From JAVXNW01 sp036645575 (GTDB lineage Bacteria > Bacillota > Clostridia > Christensenellales > Aristaeellaceae), in NCBI GenBank assembly GCA_036645575.1, contig JAVXNW010000138.1, forward strand, positions 1 to 5,276: a stretch of DNA of 5,276 nucleotides. The letters are read 5' to 3'. This document shows positions 1 to 5,248 of this stretch, piece by piece. The position numbers and the translations under genes are program-made. The notes under the pieces are model-generated. The model had not been told where the DNA came from. It searched no databases and saw only the letters and a list, made by a program, of their open reading frames with translations. How positions within the stretch are numbered: the first letter of the stretch is position 1; the number at the start of each line of letters is the position of its first letter.

Positions 1-11
1 GGGCTGTCTCG

Positions 12-113
12 CGTTCTCTCCCCCGTTCGCTCCCCCGTTCTCCCCCGTTCTCCCCCCCCGTTCTCCCCCGTTCGCTCCCCCCGTTCCCCTCCCCCCCCCC
101 CGCGAGTGCCCCC
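12..113. repeat. C-rich degenerate tandem array (CGTTC + C-run units)
   Basis: The pentamer CGTTC occurs seven times (starting at 12, 24, 36, 46, 59, 69 and 82), each followed by an optional CT or GCT and a run of 4-11 C. The unit is 10-13 bp and varies mostly in C-run length. C runs of at least four lie at 20-24, 32-36, 42-46, 52-59, 65-69, 77-82, 86-89, 91-101 and 109-113. No gene crosses it. The complementary strand has many G runs separated by short loops, so it fits a G-quadruplex pattern on the minus strand and an i-motif pattern on the plus strand. Homopolymer lengths here may contain sequencing error. Confidence 0.85.
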
Positions 114-301
114 GCCCCTCCGCCGCGACCGCCGCACCGGGTGTTCCGCAAGGCTTCGGGATCTTGTGGGATCCGGCTTCCATCCCAAAAGTGATTGAAG
201 CGCATTGCCCAAGCTGCAAACAAATCGTCTTTGGGGACTTATCCACCCGCATAGGCGAACGATTCGCAGGTTACAGATATGGAATATTCATACAATTGTG
301 C

Positions 302-330
302 TTTCCATCGAGGCATTCCCATGGTATACT
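302..330 (+). promoter_or_regulatory. Putative sigma-A promoter (extended -10) for the symporter
   Basis: The -35 candidate TTTCCA (302-307, four of six matches to TTGACA) is separated by 17 bp from TATACT (325-330). The -10 is preceded by TGG, giving the extended -10 motif TGnTATACT. Predicted transcription start is around 337, leaving a leader of about 130 nt before the symporter ATG. It is inferred from sequence only. Confidence 0.55.
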
Positions 331-366
331 GGACAGGATTATTTTGGTGGGCAGTGGATCGGGGGA

Positions 367-390
367 GGTCTTTGCCGCGCCAAAAAGGCC
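367..390 (+). other. Leader hairpin upstream of the symporter
   Basis: GGTCTTT (367-373) can pair with AAAGGCC (384-390), giving seven pairs including one G-U, around a 10-nt loop. It would lie in the 5' untranslated leader if the 302-330 promoter is used. It has no T-tract directly after it, so it is not an obvious terminator. Role unknown. Confidence 0.3.
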
Positions 391-465
391 GTATGATGTC
401 CTGAGTGGGCTGCGTTGCGGCTTGCTTGCGCATATACTTTTTTTTGCGATGAGGGGGATATTGTC

Positions 466-2286
466 ATGTGGGAGCGCATCGTCCAGGGAATTGCGAATGT
501 CAACCGTGCGGTCAATGGCGTGGTGTGGGGCGTACCATTCTTGATTCTGATCATGGGCACGGGCATTTTGATGACTGTGCGGACCGGTTTTTTCCAAGTC
601 ATCCGGGCCAAGCTGGTCACGAGCCGAACCTTTCTGGCGATTTTCCGCAAGGGTTCGGTCACGACGTCCAAGGATCACAAGGCGATATCTCAGTTTCAGG
701 CGCTTTCCACGGCGCTGGCGGCGACGATTGGCACCGGCAATATCGCGGGCGTCGCGACGGCGGTTGCGATTGGCGGGCCGGGCGCGGTGTTCTGGATGTG
801 GATTTCGGCCTTTTTCGGCATGATGACCAAATACTCCGAGGCGACGCTCGCGGTGTACTACCGCAAGCGCAACGACCAAGGCGAGTGGTCGGGCGGCGCG
901 ATGTACTACTTGGATGAGGGGCTCAAGGGGCGCAAGGTGATCGGCAAGCTGGGGCGGCCGCTGGCGATCCTGTTTGCGCTGTTCTGCGCGCTCGCGGCGT
1001 TCGGGATTGGCAACATGACGCAGGTCAACTCGATTGCGTCGTCGATGGAATCGGCGTTCAGCATTCCGCCGCTTGCGACGGGGATCGTGCTGGCGGTCAT
1101 TGCGGCGCTGGTGATCATCAAGGGGATCAAGGCGATTGGCAGCGTGGCGGAGAAGCTGGTTCCGTTCATGGCGCTGTTTTACATCGTGGGCAGCCTGATC
1201 ATCTTCTTCATGAACTTCGACCAGATCCCGTACGTGTTTTCGTCGATATTCAAGGATGCGTTTAACTTCCAGTCGGTCGCGGGCGGCGTGGGCGGCGTCG
1301 TCATGATGCGCGCGGTCACGATGGGCTTCAAGCGCGGCGTGTTTTCAAACGAGGCGGGGCTTGGCTCATCGGCCATGGCGCACGCGTCAGCCGACGTGCG
1401 GGAGCCTGCGCAGCAGGGCATGTGGGGCATTTTCGAGGTGTTTGTGGACACGATCATCGTGTGCACGCTGACGGCGTTCACGATCCTGTCGGCGACGACG
1501 GGCGCCATGCCGGTTGCGGACGCGCTCAAGAACATCACGACCGAGGTTCAGTATGTGCAATTGGCGGACCAGGACGCGGATGTCTATGCGGGGCGCATGG
1601 TGCCGCTGATCGATTCGGAGTACAATCAGGTGCTTTCGAAGTCCGTCAAGGTTTCCGAGGGCGGCACGACGCAGGGCAAGGCATACGGAAAGGACGTCAT
1701 GCTCGACAACCTGACGCTTGCCGCGACGGGCGAGTCGGACTTCATCTATACCAACGTCATGACGATGCAGGGCATCGCACGCAAGGACGCGTCGGGCAAT
1801 CCGGTCGTTGACGAGGCGGGCAATCCGGTGATCGATGGGGTGGAATTTAAGGCGGTCGAGGGCGTGCCGCTTGTGACGTTTGCGTTCTCGCAGCGGTTTG
1901 GCGACATGGCGGGCAAGCTGTTGTCGATCGCGGTGTTGCTGTTCGCGTTTTCGACCGTGCTGGGCTGGGCGTTTTACGGGAGCAAGGCGACCGAATACCT
2001 GCTGGGCGGCAAGGCCGCGCTTGTGTACAAGGTGATCTTTGTCGGGTTTATCGTCGTGGGTGCGACGATGAGTCTGGGACTTGCGTGGGACATCGCGGAC
2101 ACGCTGAACGGGCTGATGGCGCTGCCCAACCTGATCGGCGTGCTGGCGCTCAGCGGCGTCGTGGTCAAGATCACGCGCAACTACATCCGCCGCAGGGTGT
2201 ATGGCGAGCCGATCGAGCCGATCCTGTCGGCCTATCCCGACATCCAAGCCGAGCAAGCCGCAAAGCTCGCCGCCGGCGAGGACTGA
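466..2286 (+). CDS. Sodium:alanine/glycine symporter, AGCS family, with large loop insert
   Basis: This is an integral membrane symporter of 606 residues, expected to import alanine, glycine or a similar small amino acid with Na+ (known for the AGCS family; exact substrate not readable). Seen in the protein: hydrophobic segments at about 19-38, 79-101, 104-131, 165-183, 203-219, 232-250, 320-343, 483-505, 520-541 and 549-568. The family motif IGTGNIAGVATA lies at 88-99, followed by GGPGAVFWMW (103-112), and GVFSNEAGLGSS lies at 291-302. The start at 466 is chosen because GAGGGGG (451-457) sits 8 nt before this ATG; an upstream in-frame TTG at 415 would add 17 residues without a good ribosome binding site. 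AGCS proteins usually have about 450-500 residues. The excess here is a hydrophilic insert at about 347-466 between two membrane segments. It is monocistronic and convergent with the L,D-transpeptidase gene. Family assignment is very sure. Confidence 0.95.
   Translation: MWERIVQGIANVNRAVNGVVWGVPFLILIMGTGILMTVRTGFFQVIRAKLVTSRTFLAIFRKGSVTTSKDHKAISQFQALSTALAATIGTGNIAGVATAVAIGGPGAVFWMWISAFFGMMTKYSEATLAVYYRKRNDQGEWSGGAMYYLDEGLKGRKVIGKLGRPLAILFALFCALAAFGIGNMTQVNSIASSMESAFSIPPLATGIVLAVIAALVIIKGIKAIGSVAEKLVPFMALFYIVGSLIIFFMNFDQIPYVFSSIFKDAFNFQSVAGGVGGVVMMRAVTMGFKRGVFSNEAGLGSSAMAHASADVREPAQQGMWGIFEVFVDTIIVCTLTAFTILSATTGAMPVADALKNITTEVQYVQLADQDADVYAGRMVPLIDSEYNQVLSKSVKVSEGGTTQGKAYGKDVMLDNLTLAATGESDFIYTNVMTMQGIARKDASGNPVVDEAGNPVIDGVEFKAVEGVPLVTFAFSQRFGDMAGKLLSIAVLLFAFSTVLGWAFYGSKATEYLLGGKAALVYKVIFVGFIVVGATMSLGLAWDIADTLNGLMALPNLIGVLALSGVVVKITRNYIRRRVYGEPIEPILSAYPDIQAEQAAKLAAGED
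1504..1863 (+). other. Hydrophilic insert domain within the AGCS symporter
   Basis: Residues about 347-466 lie between the membrane segment ending near 343 and the one starting near 483. In ordinary AGCS members, as I recall the family, this connection is only about 20-30 residues. The insert is rich in D, E, G, T and K, has no long hydrophobic stretch, and contains two adjacent copies of an eight-residue unit (GNPVVD and GNPVID). By the usual AGCS topology it probably faces outside the cell, but this side assignment is inferred. Reading frame and base composition continue unbroken through it, so it is part of the gene and not a frameshift artefact. Confidence 0.7.
1789..1836 (+). repeat. 24-bp tandem duplication inside the symporter insert
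   Basis: Two adjacent 24-bp units encode ASGNPVVD (residues 442-449) and EAGNPVID (450-457). Both DNA copies share the core GGCAATCCGGT and differ mostly at third codon positions. The in-frame length means a gain or loss of one unit would keep the reading frame. Confidence 0.7.
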
Positions 2287-2393
2287 GTCGCGCACCGCTT
2301 CGCTTGACGGATGCCGGATGCCGAAACCTTATGCGTAGGCGACCGCCGCCGGATGTCCGGCCAAAGCGCCCGCGCGAAAGACCCTGGACAACG

Positions 2394-2429
2394 CAAGGGC
2401 CGGGCTCACAACGTGGAGCCCGGCCCTTG
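2394..2429. terminator. Stem-loop between convergent genes, probable bidirectional terminator
   Basis: A perfect 14-bp GC-rich stem (2394-2407 with 2416-2429; arm core AAGGGCCGGGCTC) closes an 8-nt loop. It lies 107 nt after the symporter stop and 17 nt beyond the transpeptidase stop, so it can end transcription from both sides. It lacks a run of U on either strand, so it is not a canonical intrinsic terminator; it may act as a weak or Rho-assisted terminator or as a 3' end stabiliser. A smaller palindrome (GCCGGA 2348-2353 with TCCGGC 2356-2361) lies just to its left. Confidence 0.6.
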
Positions 2430-2446
2430 GTCTGTCCGCCGCGCGG

Positions 2447-4054
2447 CTATTCCACGATCACGATCGTGCCCTTCGCGCAATGCTCGAATAGCCACTGCGC
2501 GTCGTCGACCGCGAGCCGCACGCAGCCGTGCGAGGCCTTCCCGCCCAAGTTGTCCACGGAGCTGGTTCGAAGCGTCTGCTCGCTGCGCGCGGAATACAGC
2601 ACGGAGTGGAACATGATATCGCCGTCGATGATGTAGGTATACTGCGCCCAGCAGTCGAACTTGGTGAAGTAGTGCCAGCGATCCTGCGGGCCGGTCCGGC
2701 GGAAAATGCCCCGGGGCGTCTCGTTGCTGGCCGTGCCGGTCGAGCACAGCATCTCGCGCACCGTCTCGTATTCGCCCGATGCGGCCTTTTCCTCCACGTA
2801 CACCGTCTGATCGGCAATGTTGATCCGCAAGATGTAGGGCGTCTCGTCGTGCCTTGCCGATGCGCTAAACAGCACTTCCTGCGTCTGCGCGTCCGCGATC
2901 CCGGTCTGCGCAAGCCCGTTTATTTCCTGAAAGCGCTTGATCGCGTCCGCCGTCGCCGCGCCCGCCTTGCCGTCCGCGCCGTACTGACCCAGATAGTATA
3001 GCGAATGCAGCCTGCGCTGCACGCGCATAACCTGCGCGCCGCTTCCGCCTTGCGCGACGTCGCTCACAAAAACCGGCAGCGCATCGTCCATCAGGTGCGC
3101 CTGAAATTCACTCGACAGCGTGGGGCCCGCCTGCTGCGCCCAGTCAAACCCGCTCTGCTGCGCCAGGTGTTCCGCCAGCTTGTCCAGCGCGGCCCGCATC
3201 GCTTGGTTGTATTGGTCGCCCGCAACGCCGCCCAGAAAGCCCAGCTCGATCAGTTTTTCCTGCATTTTGCGCACCAGTTTGCCGCTGTCGCCCGGCTCGA
3301 GCGCGCGCGGCACCGGGTGCGCGGCGACCGGGGCGTCCTGCGCAAATAGCGCGTCGCACGTCGGCTGCTCGAGCGTTTCATTGAATGGAAGCCCCGCCGC
3401 CTGCTGAAACGCGCGCAGCGTCGCCTGCGTATATTCGCCAAAGATGCCGTTTGGATCGTCGTCAAAATAGCCCAGCGCCTTGAGGCGGGCCTGCATCCGC
3501 GCCACTTCGTCGCCCTCATCGCCCATTTTAAGCGGCGTCAGGTATACGCTGATCCCGCGCGCAAGCGCTTCCTGCATGGCGGGCGACACCTGCCCGCTCA
3601 CCTGAATCGCCTCGCCCTGCGCAATCAAATGCGCCTCGAGCGCCTTGACCGCGTCCTCGGTCGCCCGGCCATAGCGGCCGTCGGCCGCGCCCGTCATAAA
3701 CCCGTAGCGAATCAGCTCGGTTTGGAGCTGCGCGACTTTTTCGCCCTTGCTGCCCCGCGAAAGCGTCGCCACATGCGGCGCTGCGTCCGGGTCGTCCAGC
3801 GCCGCGCGCGTCCGCTCGTCCACCGTCCCGCTGGGGCTCAGGCCGTTTTGCGCCTGAAAGGCGGAAACCGCCTCCGCGGTATTCGCGCCATAGATGCCGT
3901 CGGCCGCGCCCGTCAGGTAGTCAAGCGCGATCAGTCGGGTCTGCACTTCCGCCACCGCGTCGCCGCGCGAGCCCGCGCCCAGCGCCGCCCCCTCCGCCAG
4001 TGCGCCTGTCATGAGCCCCAACAGGATAATCCCCACGGTCGCCAATCTCTTCAT
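2447..4054 (-). CDS. Secreted L,D-transpeptidase (YkuD domain) with five peptidoglycan-binding repeats
   Basis: This predicted exported cell-wall enzyme of 535 residues should form 3-3 cross-links in peptidoglycan, or attach other groups to stem peptides, through a catalytic cysteine. A signal peptide is visible: MKR, a hydrophobic core (residues 4-16), and a probable signal peptidase I site after ALA at 18-20; there is no lipobox cysteine. Five PG_binding_1-like repeats follow at about 29-88, 98-172, 176-238, 252-330 and 335-397. The YkuD domain spans about 405-535, with FHS (His483) and SHGCVR at 508-513 (His509, Cys511, Arg513), so the active site looks intact. Repeats 1, 3 and 5 are canonical, while 2 and 4 share a variant second half. 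The start is the ATG before MKRLATV because it gives a clean signal peptide; a longer frame to 4312 has no such signal. GGAGG at 4067-4071 lies 12 nt upstream, rather far. Monocistronic. The anchoring role of the repeats is family knowledge. Confidence 0.95.
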   Translation of the reverse strand: MKRLATVGIILLGLMTGALAEGAALGAGSRGDAVAEVQTRLIALDYLTGAADGIYGANTAEAVSAFQAQNGLSPSGTVDERTRAALDDPDAAPHVATLSRGSKGEKVAQLQTELIRYGFMTGAADGRYGRATEDAVKALEAHLIAQGEAIQVSGQVSPAMQEALARGISVYLTPLKMGDEGDEVARMQARLKALGYFDDDPNGIFGEYTQATLRAFQQAAGLPFNETLEQPTCDALFAQDAPVAAHPVPRALEPGDSGKLVRKMQEKLIELGFLGGVAGDQYNQAMRAALDKLAEHLAQQSGFDWAQQAGPTLSSEFQAHLMDDALPVFVSDVAQGGSGAQVMRVQRRLHSLYYLGQYGADGKAGAATADAIKRFQEINGLAQTGIADAQTQEVLFSASARHDETPYILRINIADQTVYVEEKAASGEYETVREMLCSTGTASNETPRGIFRRTGPQDRWHYFTKFDCWAQYTYIIDGDIMFHSVLYSARSEQTLRTSSVDNLGGKASHGCVRLAVDDAQWLFEHCAKGTIVIVE

Positions 4055-4066
4055 AAATACCCATTT

Positions 4067-4071
4067 CCTCC
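4067..4071 (-). promoter_or_regulatory. Ribosome binding site of the L,D-transpeptidase, unusual spacing
   Basis: On the minus strand GGAGG is followed after only 2 nt by an out-of-frame ATG (4064-4062) and after 12 nt by the in-frame ATG (4054-4052). The nearer ATG opens a 47-codon frame ending at 3921 that has no recognisable product. The signal peptide fixes the farther ATG as the true start, so spacing is longer than the usual 5-9 nt. Confidence 0.6.
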
Positions 4072-4091
4072 GTTGTATCGACTGAGTCGCC

Positions 4092-4097
4092 ATTATA
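4092..4097 (-). promoter_or_regulatory. Putative -10 box for the L,D-transpeptidase
   Basis: The minus strand reads TATAAT at 4097-4092, a perfect sigma-A -10 box. The best -35 at 17-bp spacing (minus-strand ACGAAA, 4120-4115) matches poorly. Transcription would start near 4085, giving a short leader of about 30 nt with the GGAGG site inside it. A poor -35 may mean an activator is involved, or that expression is modest. Confidence 0.5.
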
Positions 4098-4351
4098 CAG
4101 GATAATTGTGATGATTTCGTGGCGATTCCCACCTTCGCGCAAAAATTCCCGTCAGAAGCCAAAATAAGAAAACTTTTGCGTCGCGCGGCGTTTCTTCGCA
4201 TGCCAAGCAATGTAGTAGGTTTTCGCAAGGGCAACTTGTGCACCTCGTCAGGCCGACCGGCAGATTGTGCAAACTGCTGAATATACAGTGCGAATACGCA
4301 CGAACATAACATCCTTTAGTCCAACATTCACGCACAGATAACAAATACATA
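4098..4351. other. Divergent intergenic region, no gene seen
   Basis: This AT-richer stretch lies between the two divergent -10/-35 regions. Open frames crossing it on the minus strand lack ribosome binding sites and continue antisense to the small genes. Small symmetric elements are visible: GTGCG (4288-4292) with CGCAC (4297-4301) around AATA, a possible operator or small hairpin; TTGTGCA twice (4236-4242 and 4265-4271); and CGCAAAA (4138-4144) facing TTTTGCG (4174-4180). None matches an operator I recognise. No tRNA or known small RNA is evident. Confidence 0.5.
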
Positions 4352-4380
4352 ATGACGTAACGGGCAATCTGACCTATAAT
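4352..4380 (+). promoter_or_regulatory. Putative sigma-A promoter for the small two-gene operon
   Basis: ATGACG (4352-4357, four of six matches to TTGACA) and a perfect TATAAT (4375-4380) are separated by exactly 17 bp. The predicted start near 4387 leaves a leader of about 48 nt. The leader can fold GGTTCC (4387-4392) with GGAGCC (4400-4405) around a 7-nt loop, ahead of the ribosome binding site. Confidence 0.65.
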
Positions 4381-4420
4381 GCAAATGGTTCCAGGGCCCG
4401 GAGCCAAGCGAGCAACGAGT

Positions 4421-4428
4421 AGGAGGTG
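4421..4428 (+). promoter_or_regulatory. Near-perfect Shine-Dalgarno that fixes the start of the first small gene
   Basis: AGGAGGTG matches the anti-Shine-Dalgarno sequence almost fully and ends 6 nt before the ATG at 4435. A possible GTG start at 4426 lies inside this site and is therefore unlikely. Strong translation is expected. Confidence 0.85.
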
Positions 4429-4434
4429 TTCCCC

Positions 4435-4686
4435 ATGAACATCAAGATCCAAGTAGACAACATGCGCGACGCCGAAAAGCTGAGCTACATCTGCAACGGT
4501 TTTCCCTTTGAGATGTTCCTGCGCGCAAACAAGTTCTGTGCGGACCCGAAGTCCACACTCGGTATCCTTGCGATGATGTATACCGACAAGAACAACCTGA
4601 TCATTGACACTGGCGACATGCCGGACGAGCAGCAGAAGAACTTCGTGAAGAAGATCGCTGACTTTGTAAGGCCGGTTGCGGAGTAA
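4435..4686 (+). CDS. HPr-like small protein lacking the catalytic histidine
   Basis: This 83-residue soluble protein resembles the HPr fold. Residues 3-8 (IKIQVD) look like the first strand, about 11-33 the first helix region, and KSTLGILAM (39-47) matches the KSIMGLLSL segment of HPr that carries regulatory Ser46; Ser40 sits at that position. LIIDTGD (55-61) and the acidic C-terminal helix (about 63-78) complete the pattern. The HPr active-site motif HARPA is absent: that region reads RDAEKL and the protein has no histidine at all, so it cannot carry phosphate from enzyme I in the usual way. I recall similar His-less HPr-family proteins in clostridia; their function is unclear to me. Length is typical for HPr (about 85). 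It has its own promoter and a very strong ribosome binding site and is probably co-transcribed with the next gene, 131 nt downstream. Gene reality is fairly sure; fold is a judgement by eye. Confidence 0.75.
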   Translation: MNIKIQVDNMRDAEKLSYICNGFPFEMFLRANKFCADPKSTLGILAMMYTDKNNLIIDTGDMPDEQQKNFVKKIADFVRPVAE

Positions 4687-4762
4687 GCTTCCATCATCGT
4701 AGATGTGCGACGGGCACGCGGCGGAAAAACATACGCTGTGGATATGCCCAAGATAAAGAGGA

Positions 4763-4786
4763 GCGCCCATAAAGAATATGGTGCGC
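4763..4786 (+). other. Intercistronic hairpin between the two small genes
   Basis: The arm GCGCCCATA (4763-4771) pairs with TATGG(T)GCGC (4777-4786) in nine base pairs with one bulged T, around the 5-nt loop AAGAA. It is followed by a GT/GA tract and not by a T run, so it is not an intrinsic terminator. It ends about 18 nt before the ribosome binding site of the second gene, which suggests an mRNA processing, stabilising or translational role. Folding was judged by eye. Confidence 0.55.
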
Positions 4787-4804
4787 GTGTGTGTGAGAGA
4801 GAGA
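4781..4804 (+). repeat. Alternating GT/GC then (GA)5 microsatellite before the second small gene
   Basis: Fifteen bases of strictly alternating purine and pyrimidine (4781-4795) are followed by five GA dinucleotides (4795-4804). The GA tract runs straight into the ribosome binding site AAGGAGA (4804-4810), which is 7-8 nt before the ATG at 4818. Slippage here would alter the distance from hairpin to ribosome binding site but not the site-to-ATG spacing. Confidence 0.7.
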
Positions 4805-4817
4805 AGGAGAATATTTT

Positions 4818-5060
4818 ATGAAATTGTATAATATCCGTAAGCCCGAAAACCTTTTTGCGAAGCTCGATGCCTGCAAGGGCAATGTTGATATCGTGTTGTC
4901 CGACGGTCAGCGCCGCGATTGGCGCGAGCAGGGCGAACTGGTAAAGGCCCTGTGGAACACGATGCCCGACAGCAAGATGGACAACGTCGAAGTCAAGCTG
5001 GACGACAGCGACGACACGATGCAGATGATCGATTTCCTGATGCGCGGCAACTGCGCCTAA
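4818..5060 (+). CDS. Small conserved-type protein, possibly a second divergent HPr-like partner
   Basis: This 80-residue soluble, acidic protein has no signal or membrane segment. The pattern is: MKLYNIRK (strand), NLFAKLDACKG (11-21, helix), VDIVLSDG (23-30, strand and turn), a helix at about 37-48 (EQGELVKALWNT), VEVKLDDSDD (57-66, strand) and a final helix 67-76. This order resembles HPr without its first histidine loop; there is no histidine. I recall clostridial proteins starting MKLYNI with a CKG motif, sometimes oddly labelled polyA polymerase; I see no catalytic motif to support such a label. The start is set by AAGGAGA (4804-4810). It follows the His-less HPr-like gene with no terminator between and is closed by a strong intrinsic terminator 58 nt later, so the two probably form an operon. 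Gene call is strong; function is unknown and the fold is tentative. Confidence 0.8.
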   Translation: MKLYNIRKPENLFAKLDACKGNVDIVLSDGQRRDWREQGELVKALWNTMPDSKMDNVEVKLDDSDDTMQMIDFLMRGNCA

Positions 5061-5118
5061 GCGATCCTCATCGACCCAAGCGGCAGGGCCGGATCATTGC
5101 CGTTTGATATAAAAATTT

Positions 5119-5153
5119 GCGGAGTCACCCGAAAGGGCGGCTCCGCGTTTTTT
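5119..5153 (+). terminator. Intrinsic terminator of the small-gene operon
   Basis: GCGGAGTCACCC (5119-5130) pairs with GGGCGGCTCCGC (5135-5146) around a GAAA tetraloop, with one A-C mismatch and one G-U pair, and is followed by G and six T (5148-5153). This is a textbook Rho-independent terminator 58 nt after the second small gene. A/T-rich sequence on its left may allow some activity on the other strand. Confidence 0.93.
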
Positions 5154-5167
5154 AGCGCAGCACGACG

Positions 5168-5237
5168 CTGCGGCAGCCCGGCACTGCGGCAGCCCGGCAC
5201 TGCGGCAGCCCGGCACTGCGGCAGCCCGGCACTGCGG
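5168..5237. repeat. 16-bp GC-rich tandem array, four perfect copies plus a partial
   Basis: The unit CTGCGGCAGCCCGGCA is repeated without any mismatch at 5168-5183, 5184-5199, 5200-5215 and 5216-5231, followed by a partial CTGCGG (5232-5237). The unit begins with a short palindrome (CTGC-G-GCAG). It is intergenic, just beyond the operon terminator. Perfect identity between copies suggests recent slippage. Apparent open frames through it are translations of the repeat and not genes. Confidence 0.95.
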
Positions 5238-5248
5238 TGCCGGGCTGC
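5221..5248. repeat. Inverted copy capping the 16-bp array (hairpin)
   Basis: GCAGCCCGGCA from the last direct copy (5221-5231) pairs perfectly with TGCCGGGCTGC (5238-5248) around the 6-nt loop CTGCGG. Any of the upstream copies could pair with the inverted arm in alternative foldings. It has no T-tract, so it is not an evident terminator. Confidence 0.85.

Larger units (their letters stand above)
114..465. other. Non-coding leader region upstream of the symporter
   Basis: I see no convincing gene here. Open frames crossing it lack a ribosome binding site and family resemblance, and they run into the symporter in the wrong frame. It contains a weak hairpin (TGGGAT at 167-172 with ATCCCA at 182-187), a promoter candidate at 302-330, a second hairpin at 367-390 (GGTCTTT with AAAGGCC), a second TATACT at 433-438 without a clear -35, and an eight-T run at 438-445. 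If transcription starts just after 330, the mRNA leader is about 130 nt, long enough for cis-regulation. I could not match it to a known riboswitch class. Confidence 0.6.

Noticed and set aside
164..544. Open frame of 126 codons upstream of the symporter, with a CPSCK motif
   Set aside because: It has no ribosome binding site, overlaps the well-supported symporter start in another frame, spans the promoter and leader, and shows no family pattern beyond a chance CxxC.
271..879. Minus-strand open frame of 202 codons
   Set aside because: It is antisense to the start of the symporter, arginine-rich as expected of a GC-rich shadow frame, with no ribosome binding site or domain.
1387..2295. Minus-strand open frame of 302 codons
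   Set aside because: It is a complementary-frame shadow of the symporter: rich in R, H and D, without hydrophobic core or motif.
3629..4105. Plus-strand open frame of 158 codons
   Set aside because: It is antisense to the transpeptidase repeats and its arginine/alanine-rich composition is typical of a shadow frame.
4055..4312. 86-codon N-terminal extension of the L,D-transpeptidase frame
   Set aside because: It would bury the signal peptide inside the protein, has no ribosome binding site at its start, and covers the TATAAT promoter and GGAGG site.
4093..4770. Minus-strand open frame of 225 codons
   Set aside because: It runs antisense through the first small gene and its promoter, with no recognisable domain or start signal.
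4687..4817. Separate promoter for the second small gene
   Set aside because: No convincing -35/-10 pair at 16-18 bp spacing was found; TAGATG and GATATG are poor matches without a partner.
5168..5248. CRISPR array
   Set aside because: The repeats are only 16 bp and directly adjacent, with no spacers and no cas genes in view.
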